From: Clostridia bacterium
Lineage (GTDB): Bacteria > Bacillota > Clostridia > Christensenellales > Borkfalkiaceae
Length of the DNA: 34,840 nucleotides
Direction of reading: 5' to 3'
Assembly: GCA_017463105.1 (NCBI GenBank)
Contig: JAFTPU010000007.1
Location: 1-34,840 of the forward strand
In this document: one piece after another, positions 22,153 to 29,162 of the stretch
Layout: every line of letters starts with the position of its first letter
How positions within the stretch are numbered: position 1 is the first letter of the stretch
Notes under the pieces: model-generated
Told to the model about the DNA's origin: nothing
What the model saw: only the letters and a program-made list of their open reading frames with translations
Database searches by the model: none
Translations under genes and position numbers: made by a program

Positions 22153-23298
22153 ATGAAAAAGATTTCTCTGATCGGTTCGACGGGCTCGATCGGCACGCAG
22201 GTGTGCTCGGTGGTACGCCGTCACGGCGATAAATTTAAAATAGAAAGCATAGTCGCAAACTCCTCGGCAGAAATTTTCTTGGCGCAGGTGCGCGAATTTA
22301 TGCCTAAATACGCCGCGCTCGCGGACGAGGAAACGGGTAAAAAGATCGCCGACCGAATTCCCGCAGGGGTAAAATTCGCTTACGGCAAAGAGGCGGCGCT
22401 CGACGCCGTAAATTACGGCGATATCGCGTTTGTGGCGGCGACGGGGTTTGCGGGGCTTCGATATTCCCTTGAAGCGATCGAAAAGAAAAAAGATCTCGCC
22501 CTTGCCAACAAGGAAACGCTGGTGTGTGGCGGAGAACTTGTAATGAGCAAAACGAGGGGGGCAGGTACGCGTTTAATGCCCGTCGACAGCGAACATTCCG
22601 CGCTGTGGCAAGCCCTTTCCTTCCGCACGGACGCACCGTTTAGACGGCTGATCATCACCGCCAGCGGCGGTCCGTTTTACGGATATACGAAGGAACAGTT
22701 GAAAACGGTGACCCTTGCGGCGGCGCTCAAACATCCCAATTGGTCGATGGGCGCGAAGATCACGATCGATTCGGCGACCCTGCTCAATAAGGGCTTCGAG
22801 GTGATCGAGGCGAAATGGCTGTACGATTGCCCGCTTGAAAAGATACACACGGTGGTGCAACCCGAAAGCATTATCCATTCGATGGTGGAATTCGACGACG
22901 GCGCGATCTTGGCGCAAATGAGCTATCCCACGATGGAGCTGCCCATTCAGCTCGCGCTCACTTATCCCGACCGCTTCGATTGCGGCGTGAAGCCGCTCGA
23001 CTTCGAAAAGCTGGGCGCGATACGGTTTTTGCCGCTGAAAAGAAAGGCGTTTCCGTGCTACGATCTGGCGCTGAGCGCGCTTGAAAAAGGGGATAATTTC
23101 CCTTGTGCGCTCAACGGTGCGGGCGAGGTCGCGGTGCACGCGTTTTTGGACGGAAAGATCAAATTTTTGCAGATCGCGGAAACGATCGCTTGGGCAGTGG
23201 AAAAGACCGACCGTGCGAAAGCGGACGGCTATGGGATATTGCAAGAAACGGACGAGCGCGCCCGCGCGCTTGCGAGGGAGTATATCGCCCGTTTATAA
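22153..23298 (+). CDS. dxr: 1-deoxy-D-xylulose 5-phosphate reductoisomerase
   Basis: A 381-residue cytoplasmic enzyme of the MEP isoprenoid pathway, converting DXP to MEP with NADPH. The motifs are GSTGSIGTQ (NADPH binding), ALANKETLVCGGELV, LMPVDSEHSALWQ, TASGGPF, HPNWSMGAKITIDSATLLNKG, and IHSMVEFDDGA. The length is normal. A copy of the dispersed 15-base motif lies inside the coding region at 22557-22571, encoding part of KTRGAGTR just before LMPVDSEH, a position where the family is variable. CGGAGG provides the ribosome site. It supplies the precursors that UppS uses. Confidence 0.97.
   Translation: MKKISLIGSTGSIGTQVCSVVRRHGDKFKIESIVANSSAEIFLAQVREFMPKYAALADEETGKKIADRIPAGVKFAYGKEAALDAVNYGDIAFVAATGFAGLRYSLEAIEKKKDLALANKETLVCGGELVMSKTRGAGTRLMPVDSEHSALWQALSFRTDAPFRRLIITASGGPFYGYTKEQLKTVTLAAALKHPNWSMGAKITIDSATLLNKGFEVIEAKWLYDCPLEKIHTVVQPESIIHSMVEFDDGAILAQMSYPTMELPIQLALTYPDRFDCGVKPLDFEKLGAIRFLPLKRKAFPCYDLALSALEKGDNFPCALNGAGEVAVHAFLDGKIKFLQIAETIAWAVEKTDRAKADGYGILQETDERARALAREYIARL
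22557..22571 (+). repeat. Dispersed motif copy 2 (GGGGGCAGGTACGCG), inside dxr
   Basis: An exact match to the consensus, preceded by AAAACGA as in copy 3. It is read in a different codon frame from copy 3, so protein constraint does not explain the identity. Confidence 0.6.
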
Positions 23299-23322
23299 AT
23301 AAACGTAACGGAGGAGAAAAGG

Positions 23323-23508
23323 ATGAGGGGGACGAAGCTTTTGAAGCGGATCGGTGCGTGCGTACTGGCGGGCGTGTCGTTTACGCTTGTTGCGTGCGAC
23401 GAGTTTACGTCGTCGGGGAGCTCGAACGGCGGCTCGTTGAACAAGGACGAGATCACGTTGGAAGCGGTGTGCGCGGTGCTGAAAAGCTACGGTGTGGTGG
23501 AGGCTTAA
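23323..23508 (+). CDS. Short lipoprotein, probably truncated
   Basis: A 61-residue protein with a signal peptide and lipobox LVAC (Cys25), a Ser/Gly-rich linker and a short end, ITLEAVCAVLKSYGVVEA. The end resembles the segment following the lipobox in larger clostridial lipoproteins (a helix of the form x-Y-x-x-A-K-E-L-G-Y-D-G), including the M23 lipoprotein at 31566, which has NMQTVYAQAKELGYDG. It therefore looks like the remnant N terminus of such a protein, or a deliberately short one. It has a GGAGG site and sits between dxr and rseP, where most Firmicutes have no gene. Confidence 0.65.
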   Translation: MRGTKLLKRIGACVLAGVSFTLVACDEFTSSGSSNGGSLNKDEITLEAVCAVLKSYGVVEA

Positions 23509-23574
23509 CCAAGACTAAGAGGAAAAATCGGAATACGAAAGACGGGGAATTTTGAGCAAAGAAGGTAAGTAAAA

Positions 23575-24828
23575 TTGAGTTTTGTGAATTTATTATCGTT
23601 TGCAAGCGTGATGGAAAGCATCGGGGGTGTGCTGCTCGCGGTGGTCGTGTTGCTCGTCATGGTTATGGTGCACGAGTTCGGTCACTACGTAGCGGGAAAG
23701 TCGCTCGGCTTTAAGATCAACGAATTTTCCGTCGGCTTCGGTCCGGCGATCTTGAAAAAACGCAGCAAAAAAACGGGCGAGCTGTTCGCGCTGCGCGTTA
23801 TCCCCCTCGGCGGGTATTGCGCGTTCGACGGCGAGGACGAGTACGAAGAGGCGGAGCCCGAGAAAAAAGAAGACGGCGAACCGTTTGAGGAGCTCGCGGA
23901 GGAACCGTCCAAAATGGAAAACGACGGGGGCAGGTACGCGGCGAATGCGGTAAAGGAAGAGAAAACGGAGACGCAATACCCCGAGCCCAAGGGCGAGCGG
24001 TTCAACGATCAGCCGCCTTGGAAGCGTATTATCGTGTTGATCGCGGGCGCGACGATGAACTATCTCTTCGCGTTGCTTTTGATTATCATCATGTTCGGCT
24101 CGTACGGGTGCATCCACTCGTACGTAGATTATAAGGGCGAGGGAACGCCCGTCGTTTCGGAAACCGAGCTGTCGGCAAAAGACGTCGTCTTGCGCGTGGA
24201 CGGCGACGGTATCTATATGACGAGCGACTACGTGGACGTATTGTCGGGGAAGAAACAGGGCGAAACGGTGGCGGTGGATATCCGGCGCAAAAACGCGGAG
24301 GGCGTTTGGGAGGAAAAGACCCTGCAGATCACCCTCAAAGCCGATTGTAACTTCGAAAGCATGATCGACTTGAGCCCCGTTTACGCGGCATTCGGGCTCG
24401 ATTCCACGCAGTACCGCTTCGCCAGCGTAACGCAAAAAGAGGGATTTTGGAAAACGGTCGGTTCGTCGTTCGTGTATTCGGGCAAGATCGGCGGGTCGGT
24501 GCTCCGATCGCTGGGCGAGCTGATCACGGGTAAAATTTCGATCACCTCGATGGGCGGGCCCGTGACGACGATCGGCGTGACGGCGCAGGCGGCTTCGGGG
24601 GGAATGTTGTCCCTGCTCAATATCGCGGCGTTCATCGGCGTGAATCTTGCCGTGTTCAATCTGTTGCCGATCCCCGCGCTCGACGGGTGCAAGGTCATCT
24701 TTTGTATCATCGAATGGATACGCAAAAAGCCCGTGAACAGAAAGGTCGAAACGATGATCCATTTTATCGGTATCATTTTTCTGTTCGGTTTTGCGATACT
24801 CGTGGACGTATTGCAATTGATTTTGTAA
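23575..24828 (+). CDS. rseP: RseP-type site-2 zinc metalloprotease
   Basis: A 417-residue intramembrane protease. HEFGH at residues 33-37 is the zinc site, and NLLPIPALDG near residue 365 supplies the third ligand (Asp). A PDZ domain lies between, and four TM segments are visible. The family cleaves anti-sigma factors and remnant signal peptides. The start is TTG 23575 with a GAAGGT site. After the conserved GGYCAFDGEDE comes an acidic insertion of about 50 residues (roughly 90-140, Glu/Lys/Pro-rich) not usual in the family. A copy of the dispersed 15-base motif falls inside it. Confidence 0.95.
   Translation: MSFVNLLSFASVMESIGGVLLAVVVLLVMVMVHEFGHYVAGKSLGFKINEFSVGFGPAILKKRSKKTGELFALRVIPLGGYCAFDGEDEYEEAEPEKKEDGEPFEELAEEPSKMENDGGRYAANAVKEEKTETQYPEPKGERFNDQPPWKRIIVLIAGATMNYLFALLLIIIMFGSYGCIHSYVDYKGEGTPVVSETELSAKDVVLRVDGDGIYMTSDYVDVLSGKKQGETVAVDIRRKNAEGVWEEKTLQITLKADCNFESMIDLSPVYAAFGLDSTQYRFASVTQKEGFWKTVGSSFVYSGKIGGSVLRSLGELITGKISITSMGGPVTTIGVTAQAASGGMLSLLNIAAFIGVNLAVFNLLPIPALDGCKVIFCIIEWIRKKPVNRKVETMIHFIGIIFLFGFAILVDVLQLIL
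23926..23940 (+). repeat. Dispersed motif copy 3 (GGGGGCAGGTACGCG), inside rseP
   Basis: An exact match to the consensus, in the acidic insertion of rseP. Similarity to copy 4 extends on both sides: AAAACG before it, then CGAA, GCG and TAAAGGA after it. Confidence 0.6.
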
Positions 24829-24845
24829 AAATCGAAAAAAATTTG

Positions 24846-24882
24846 CGCCTGTCAAGTAAAAATGCTTGACAGGCGTGTTTTT
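24846..24882 (+). terminator. Terminator of rseP overlapping the next promoter
   Basis: CGCCTGTCAAG (24846-24856) pairs perfectly with CTTGACAGGCG (24865-24875) around 8 bases; TGTTTTT follows. The -35 box of the ylxM promoter lies inside the 3' arm. Confidence 0.9.
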
Positions 24883-24894
24883 ATACGGTATAAT
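24866..24894 (+). promoter_or_regulatory. Consensus promoter of ylxM-ffh
   Basis: TTGACA (24866-24871), a 17-base spacer and TATAAT (24889-24894), a perfect match to the consensus. It is nested in the rseP terminator. Confidence 0.9.
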
Positions 24895-24925
24895 AGACGA
24901 CGGAAAGCGGGAAGGAGGCGAGAAA

Positions 24926-25330
24926 ATGAAAGACGATCTGCATTTTCTTCGGCTTTGGGATCTCTATTCGCCGTTGCTTACGGCGACGCAGAGGGAGATC
25001 ACCGACCTGTATTTCAATTACGATCTGTCCCTCGGCGAGATCGCCGAGCAGAAGGGCGTATCCCGACAGAGCGTTTCCGACTGTCTGAACAAATGCAGAA
25101 AACAGTTGGAAAGCTACGACGAGAAGCTGGGGTTTGCCAAGGCGCTCGACGAGCTGAGCGAGGAATATTCGGCGTACATGACGACGGTCGAACGCTTTAT
25201 CGAGAGCGAAAGCGGAAATTTCCCCGCGCTGGGCAGGTTAAAGGAAAAGCTGGACGGCGTGCACGAGGCGTTCGGTGCGGAAACGGTCGCCGTAGAAAGC
25301 GGGGAGATCGTCGGAAAAGTTTTTCGTTGA
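24926..25330 (+). CDS. ylxM: YlxM-like helix-turn-helix SRP-associated protein
   Basis: A 134-residue protein. The N-terminal 70 residues form a sigma-70 region 4-like HTH: YSPLLTATQREITDLYFNYD, then LSLGEIAEQKGVSRQSVSD. This is the UPF0122/YlxM family, always next to ffh in Firmicutes and shown in streptococci to modulate SRP. The C terminus is a helical extension rather longer than the usual family member. I chose ATG 24926 because GAAGGAGG lies 7 bases upstream. It starts the ylxM-ffh pair. Confidence 0.92.
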   Translation: MKDDLHFLRLWDLYSPLLTATQREITDLYFNYDLSLGEIAEQKGVSRQSVSDCLNKCRKQLESYDEKLGFAKALDELSEEYSAYMTTVERFIESESGNFPALGRLKEKLDGVHEAFGAETVAVESGEIVGKVFR

Positions 25331-25354
25331 GAAAAGCAAGTTAAGGAGTTTTTA

Positions 25355-26674
25355 ATGGCGTTATTCGGTTCGTTATCGGAACGGTTAAATCACATATTTT
25401 CCAAGCTGACGAAACGGGGCAAGCTCACGGAGCTGGAGATCCGCACGGCGATGCGCGAGGTGCGCGTGGCTTTGCTCGAAGCGGACGTGAATTTGCGCGT
25501 GGCGAAGCAGTTCATCGCGGAGGTTTCGGAAAAGGCGGTGGGGCAGGAGATCCTGTCCTCGCTCAATCCCGCGCAACAAGTGATCAAGATCGTAAACGAC
25601 GAGCTGATCGAACTGATGGGCTCGAAGAACGCGAAGATCGAGGTCGCGCCCAAGTCCCCCACGGTGATCATGATGTGCGGCTTGCAGGGCGCGGGTAAAA
25701 CGACCCTTTGCGGAAAGCTCGCCGTGCAGTTGAAAAAGCAAGGCAAAAAGCCGCTTCTCGTGGCGGGGGATATTTACCGTCCCGCGGCGATCACGCAATT
25801 GCAGGTGGTGGGCAAAAACGCGCAGACGGAGGTGTTCGAAAAGGGCACGCAAAACCCCGTCAAGACGGCGAAACAGGCGATCGAGTACGCGCGTTCGATG
25901 AATTACGATACGGTCATTTTGGACACGGCGGGGCGTTTGCAGATAGACGAAACGCTGATGCAAGAGCTGGAAAATATCAAAAAAGAGGTGGAAGTGACGG
26001 AAACGCTTCTGGTCGTGGACGCGATGACGGGTCAGGAAGCGGTGAACGTTGCGGAGACTTTCAATTCGAGATTGGAGATCACGGGCGTGATCTTAACGAA
26101 GCTGGACGGCGATACGCGCGGCGGCGCGTGCCTGTCGATCAAGGCGGTCACGGGCAAGCCGATCAAGTTTATCGGCGTAGGCGAAAAGCTGACCGACCTC
26201 GAACCGTTCTATCCCGACAGAATGGCGTCGCGTATCTTAGGCATGGGAGACGTGCTGTCGCTCATCGAGAAAGCCCAACAGGCGATCACGGAAGAGGACG
26301 CGAAGAAGATGCAGCAGAAAATGCTGGCGAACAGCTTCACGCTCACCGATTATCTAGAGCAGTTTGCGATGATGAAGAAGATGGGCGGCGCGCAGGCGAT
26401 GCTGTCGATGCTCCCCGGGGCGGGCAAGCTGAAGATGAACGATGGCGACGTCGACGAGAAGAAGATCGAGCGGACGAAAGCGATCATTTTGTCGATGACA
26501 AAACAAGAGCGGGACAATCCGTCGATCATCGAAAGCAAGAGGAAACGCCGTATCGCGGCGGGCTCGGGCACGAGCGTGCAGGAAGTAAACCAGCTTTTGA
26601 AGCAGTTCGAGCAGACGAAAATGCTGATGAAACAGTTAAAAGGCGGCAAAGGTCGTTTTAAACTTCCTTTTTGA
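25355..26674 (+). CDS. ffh: Signal recognition particle GTPase Ffh (SRP54)
   Basis: A 439-residue protein. The N domain (about 1-90) contains SRP54-type helices; the G domain has GLQGAGKTTLCGKLA (P-loop), DTAGRL, TKLDGDTRGGA and GVGEKLTDLEPF; the C-terminal M domain (about 300-439) binds SRP RNA and signal sequences (SMTKQERDNPSIIESKRKRR). It targets nascent membrane proteins to FtsY and Sec. The C-terminal Met-rich region ends early (GKGRFKLPF), within the range seen in Firmicutes. It follows ylxM by 24 bases with a TAAGGAG site. Confidence 0.98.
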   Translation: MALFGSLSERLNHIFSKLTKRGKLTELEIRTAMREVRVALLEADVNLRVAKQFIAEVSEKAVGQEILSSLNPAQQVIKIVNDELIELMGSKNAKIEVAPKSPTVIMMCGLQGAGKTTLCGKLAVQLKKQGKKPLLVAGDIYRPAAITQLQVVGKNAQTEVFEKGTQNPVKTAKQAIEYARSMNYDTVILDTAGRLQIDETLMQELENIKKEVEVTETLLVVDAMTGQEAVNVAETFNSRLEITGVILTKLDGDTRGGACLSIKAVTGKPIKFIGVGEKLTDLEPFYPDRMASRILGMGDVLSLIEKAQQAITEEDAKKMQQKMLANSFTLTDYLEQFAMMKKMGGAQAMLSMLPGAGKLKMNDGDVDEKKIERTKAIILSMTKQERDNPSIIESKRKRRIAAGSGTSVQEVNQLLKQFEQTKMLMKQLKGGKGRFKLPF

Positions 26675-26683
26675 TTAGAAGTC

Positions 26684-26811
26684 AAGGAACTCAGTTCCTT
26701 TCGGATTGTAAAGGCAGAGCCTTTACGTCTCGACGGCAGTCGCCGTCCGTGAGGACGGAATATGCCCCAATGAAGCAAAACGCAGTTTTGCGCCAAACGC
26801 CGCGTAAGCGG
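26684..26811 (+). repeat. String of six small hairpins between ffh and rpsP
   Basis: Six near-perfect small palindromes lie in 128 bases: AAGGAAC/GTTCCTT (26684-26700), GTAAAGGC/GCCTTTAC (26708-26726), GACGGC/GCCGTC (26732-26747), CCGTCC/GGACGG (26743-26758, sharing bases with the previous one), GCAAAAC/GTTTTGC (26775-26791) and CCGC/GCGG (26800-26811). Loops are 3-4 bases, and none ends in a T-run. The rest of the 230-base gap holds no gene; rpsP begins at 26905. Confidence 0.75.
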
Positions 26812-26904
26812 TCGATCCCGTTAGGGAGAAACAAGTTAAAAACGGGTAACGCCGTAAAAAATAAAAACAAAAAAATTTTTTATATACTTTGGAGGTATAC
26901 TATT

Positions 26905-27198
26905 ATGGTAAAAATGAGACTTTTCAGAATGGGCGACAAAAAGAACCCTATCTACCGCGTCGTTGTCGTGGACAGCAGAAAGGCTGCGACGGGCGAGTAC
27001 ATCGATTGCGTCGGTCATTACAGACCCACCTGCGATCCCGTTGAACTCACGATCAACGTAGAGAAAGCGAAAGATTGGCTTGCGAAAGGCGTTCAGCCCA
27101 CCGAAACGGTGAAGAACCTGCTTGTGAAAACGGGCGCTATGGAAAAGAGCGCGAAGCTCAGCCCTTCCAAGACCAAGACGAAGAAGTCCGATAAATAA
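26905..27198 (+). CDS. rpsP: 30S ribosomal protein S16
   Basis: A 97-residue protein with the S16 start MVKMRLFRMGDKKNPIYRVV and DSRKAATGEYIDCVGHYRPT. It is a small-subunit assembly protein. I chose ATG 26905 because a GGAGG site lies 9 bases upstream; the frame is open further upstream, but that part is the hairpin string. The Lys-rich C terminus is usual. It precedes khpA and rimM, as in Bacillus. Confidence 0.97.
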   Translation: MVKMRLFRMGDKKNPIYRVVVVDSRKAATGEYIDCVGHYRPTCDPVELTINVEKAKDWLAKGVQPTETVKNLLVKTGAMEKSAKLSPSKTKTKKSDK

Positions 27199-27297
27199 TC
27201 CGAGCGGAGAAACGGCGGCGCCTACGGCGTTTTGCGGTTTGCTTTGTTTTCCGTGCTTATGGGCGGAAAAGGATTTTAGTGTAAAGGAGGCATAACT

Positions 27298-27561
27298 ATG
27301 CTGGATCTGATCAAATATATCGTCGGACAGTTTGCCGAGGACAAAGAAAACGTCGAATACGAAGTGAAAGAAAAAGAACGCGTGATCGAGGTCACCGTCG
27401 TTCTTACTCCTTCGGATATGGGCAAAGTAATCGGTAAACAGGGCAAGATCGCGAAAGCGATGCGCACGATCGTGCGCGCGGCTACGCCCGCAAACAGCAA
27501 GCGTTACGTGGTGGAGATCCGCGAACGCGGCGGGAACGTCGTGGATATCGACGCCGAATAA
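27298..27561 (+). CDS. khpA: KH-domain RNA-binding protein KhpA
   Basis: An 87-residue protein with a single KH domain. The GxxG loop reads GKQGKIAKAMR, preceded by VIEVTVVLTPSDMGKVI. KhpA (formerly YlqC) forms a dimer with KhpB, and affects RNA stability and cell division in pneumococcus. The position between rpsP and rimM is the standard Firmicutes one. The site AAAGGAGG precedes ATG 27298. Confidence 0.95.
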   Translation: MLDLIKYIVGQFAEDKENVEYEVKEKERVIEVTVVLTPSDMGKVIGKQGKIAKAMRTIVRAATPANSKRYVVEIRERGGNVVDIDAE

Positions 27562-27595
27562 GCGCGCGGTTTTTGCTTGTGCGAGACCCTGAAAT

Positions 27596-27623
27596 AAAAG
27601 GCTTTCGAGGGAAAGCCTTTTTT
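27596..27623 (+). terminator. Terminator between khpA and rimM
   Basis: AAAAGGCTTTC (27596-27606) pairs perfectly with GAAAGCCTTTT (27611-27621) around 4 bases, and TT follows. TTGACA begins at 27622, but no matching -10 box was found. Confidence 0.85.
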
Positions 27624-27643
27624 GACATTAAACCAAAACGTGC

Positions 27644-27657
27644 GGGGCAGGTATGCG
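27644..27657 (+). repeat. Dispersed motif copy 4 (GGGGCAGGTATGCG), before rimM
   Basis: Fourteen of fifteen bases match. It is intergenic, 23 bases before the rimM start. The flanks resemble copy 3 over more than 40 bases. Confidence 0.6.
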
Positions 27658-27680
27658 TCGAAAGCGTTAAAGGAGAAAAA

Positions 27681-28181
27681 ATGGACCGTCTTGTGATCGG
27701 CGAGGTGTTGAAACCGCAAGGTATTCGCGGGGAACTGAAGATCAAAACGTTTACGGATTATCCCGAGGACGTAAAAGCATTCAAAACGGTATATATCGAC
27801 GATACGCCGTATAAAATTCTGTCCTTCCGCGTGGGAAGCGACGGCGCGGCGTACGTGGGCTTACGCGGTATTCCCGATCGGAATGCGGCGGAGCTTTTCC
27901 GCGGGAAAAAGCTCGAGGGCGAACGCGAGGACGCGCCCGAGCTGGAGGAAGGGCAATATTATATCGTGGATATCATAGGGCTTTCGTGCGAAACGGAAGA
28001 AGGGGAAATTCTCGGTAAAGTGACCGATATAACGAGCCTTGCTTCGGACGTTTATACGATAGAAAAAGCAGGGAAGAAAATACTCTTCCCTGCCGTAAAA
28101 GGCGTTGTGAAAAAAGTCGATCTCGACGGTAAAAAACTGATCGTCGATAAGAAAATTTTCGACGAGATCGCCGTTTATTGA
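27681..28181 (+). CDS. rimM: 16S rRNA processing protein RimM
   Basis: A 166-residue protein needed for maturation of the 30S head domain, binding S19. The start MDRLVIGEVLKPQGIRGELK is the RimM signature, followed by the N-terminal beta barrel. The C-terminal PRC-barrel domain has GQYYIVDIIGLSCETEEGE, ILFPAVKGVVKKVD and a final DEIAVY. I chose ATG 27681, preceded by AAAGGAG. In most Firmicutes trmD follows; here rimM is last, and its stop overlaps the end of the convergent thiT by 7 bases. Confidence 0.95.
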   Translation: MDRLVIGEVLKPQGIRGELKIKTFTDYPEDVKAFKTVYIDDTPYKILSFRVGSDGAAYVGLRGIPDRNAAELFRGKKLEGEREDAPELEEGQYYIVDIIGLSCETEEGEILGKVTDITSLASDVYTIEKAGKKILFPAVKGVVKKVDLDGKKLIVDKKIFDEIAVY

Positions 28182-28876
28182 TCGTTCTTTTTTATTATCT
28201 TTGTCAAGGCGTCGAGCACGCCCGTTTTGCAGAGCGCGACGAGCGCGAGCGTTGCGAGCAGTGCGTCTGCAGGTACGTAGATACATTGATAGATAAAGGA
28301 ATAAACGAACGCGTTGCCCGTTGCCCAAGCGGGGAGCGACACCCACACCGCGTCTTGCAAAAAGAAGATCATTCCCGAAGCAAGGTGGGATAAAAAGCGG
28401 ATCGAAAACACGCATACCGCGCCTAAAACGAGGGGTGCGCAACCCTTTTCTTTGCGGTTCATTTTTCCGAAAAAGCCCATTACGCCCACGGAAGCGAACG
28501 CGAGGAGATAATCGAAGATAAAGGTTGCGGGCGTGAGTATATACGGATCTTCGATGAAGTTCAAAAGTCCGTGGATAAGCCCGACGAGGAAACCGTCGGC
28601 AGGTCCGAATACGTACGCGTAGATCAAAATGGGCACGAAAGAAGCGAGGGTGATCGAACCGCCGTATTGGATAGGGCTTACTTTCAGAAGCGCGAGAACG
28701 AAGGACATCGCCACGCACACGCCGGCAAAGGCAATGCGTTTCGCGTCGAATTTTCGCTTATTCAACCACGAGATCAGTACGATCACGCCGAGGAGCAGAA
28801 TGACCGCGCCTACGGAGATCCATTTTACGACGTTCGTCGCTTGTTCGCTCACTTCGAGCAGGGAATAGAGATACAT
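28175..28876 (-). CDS. thiT: Thiamine-specific ECF transporter S component ThiT
   Basis: A 233-residue membrane protein with about six TM segments. The conserved block is IAFAGVCVAMSFVLALLKV, then YGGSITLASFVPILIYAYVFG and GLLNFIEDPYILTPATFI, typical of ThiT, the thiamine-binding S component that works with a shared EcfA-EcfA'-EcfT energising module encoded elsewhere. I chose ATG 28876 because AAAGGAGG lies 7 bases upstream. A TPP riboswitch with a terminator precedes it, which confirms the substrate. The 3' end overlaps rimM convergently. Confidence 0.93.
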   Translation of the reverse strand: MYLYSLLEVSEQATNVVKWISVGAVILLLGVIVLISWLNKRKFDAKRIAFAGVCVAMSFVLALLKVSPIQYGGSITLASFVPILIYAYVFGPADGFLVGLIHGLLNFIEDPYILTPATFIFDYLLAFASVGVMGFFGKMNRKEKGCAPLVLGAVCVFSIRFLSHLASGMIFFLQDAVWVSLPAWATGNAFVYSFIYQCIYVPADALLATLALVALCKTGVLDALTKIIKKNDQ

Positions 28877-28910
28877 AAAAAAGCCTCCTTTCCGTCGCAC
28901 GCGCTTTTCC

Positions 28911-28942
28911 GAAAATAAACGCCCGCATAAAATACGCGGGCG
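28911..28942 (-). terminator. Expression-platform terminator of the TPP riboswitch
   Basis: On the minus strand CGCCCGC and GCGGGCG (28942-28920) form a 7-base stem followed by TTTATTTT (28919-28912). It lies between the riboswitch and thiT, so TPP binding should stop transcription before the gene. Confidence 0.85.
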
Positions 28943-29003
28943 TAAAAAGACGGTTTCCTTCGCGTTCGCTCGAAAACAAGCGAAAACGGACAAGAAAAAC
29001 GGT

Positions 29004-29083
29004 TATCGATCTCTCGCTCAGGGATTACCCTGCCGATTCAAATGGTATAATCTCAGCCTTTTTGCAAGGCACCCACGACGGAC
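29004..29083 (-). promoter_or_regulatory. TPP (THI-box) riboswitch
   Basis: Read on the minus strand: GGGTGCC, then GGCTGAGATTATACC with the diagnostic CTGAGA (complement of 29051-29056), then GAATCGGCAGGGTAATCCC and TGAGCGAGAGA. These match the conserved pyrimidine- and pyrophosphate-sensing arms of the THI element. It controls thiT by transcription attenuation through the terminator at 28911-28942. Confidence 0.93.
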
Positions 29084-29103
29084 AATTAAATTTTTGTAAG
29101 GAT

Positions 29104-29132
29104 AGTATAAATCAAACGCGCGCGAAAGTCAA
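29104..29132 (-). promoter_or_regulatory. Promoter of the TPP riboswitch-thiT transcript
   Basis: On the minus strand TTGACT (29132-29127), a 17-base spacer and TATACT (29109-29104). Confidence 0.8.
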
Positions 29133-29162
29133 GCGTTTTACGGGAAGATACGGAGAAAAATT

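Noticed and set aside
27247-27270. TTTTCCG/CGGAAAA inverted repeat between rpsP and khpA
   Set aside because: A 7-base AT-rich stem with a 10-base loop and a poor tail; not strong enough to call a terminator.
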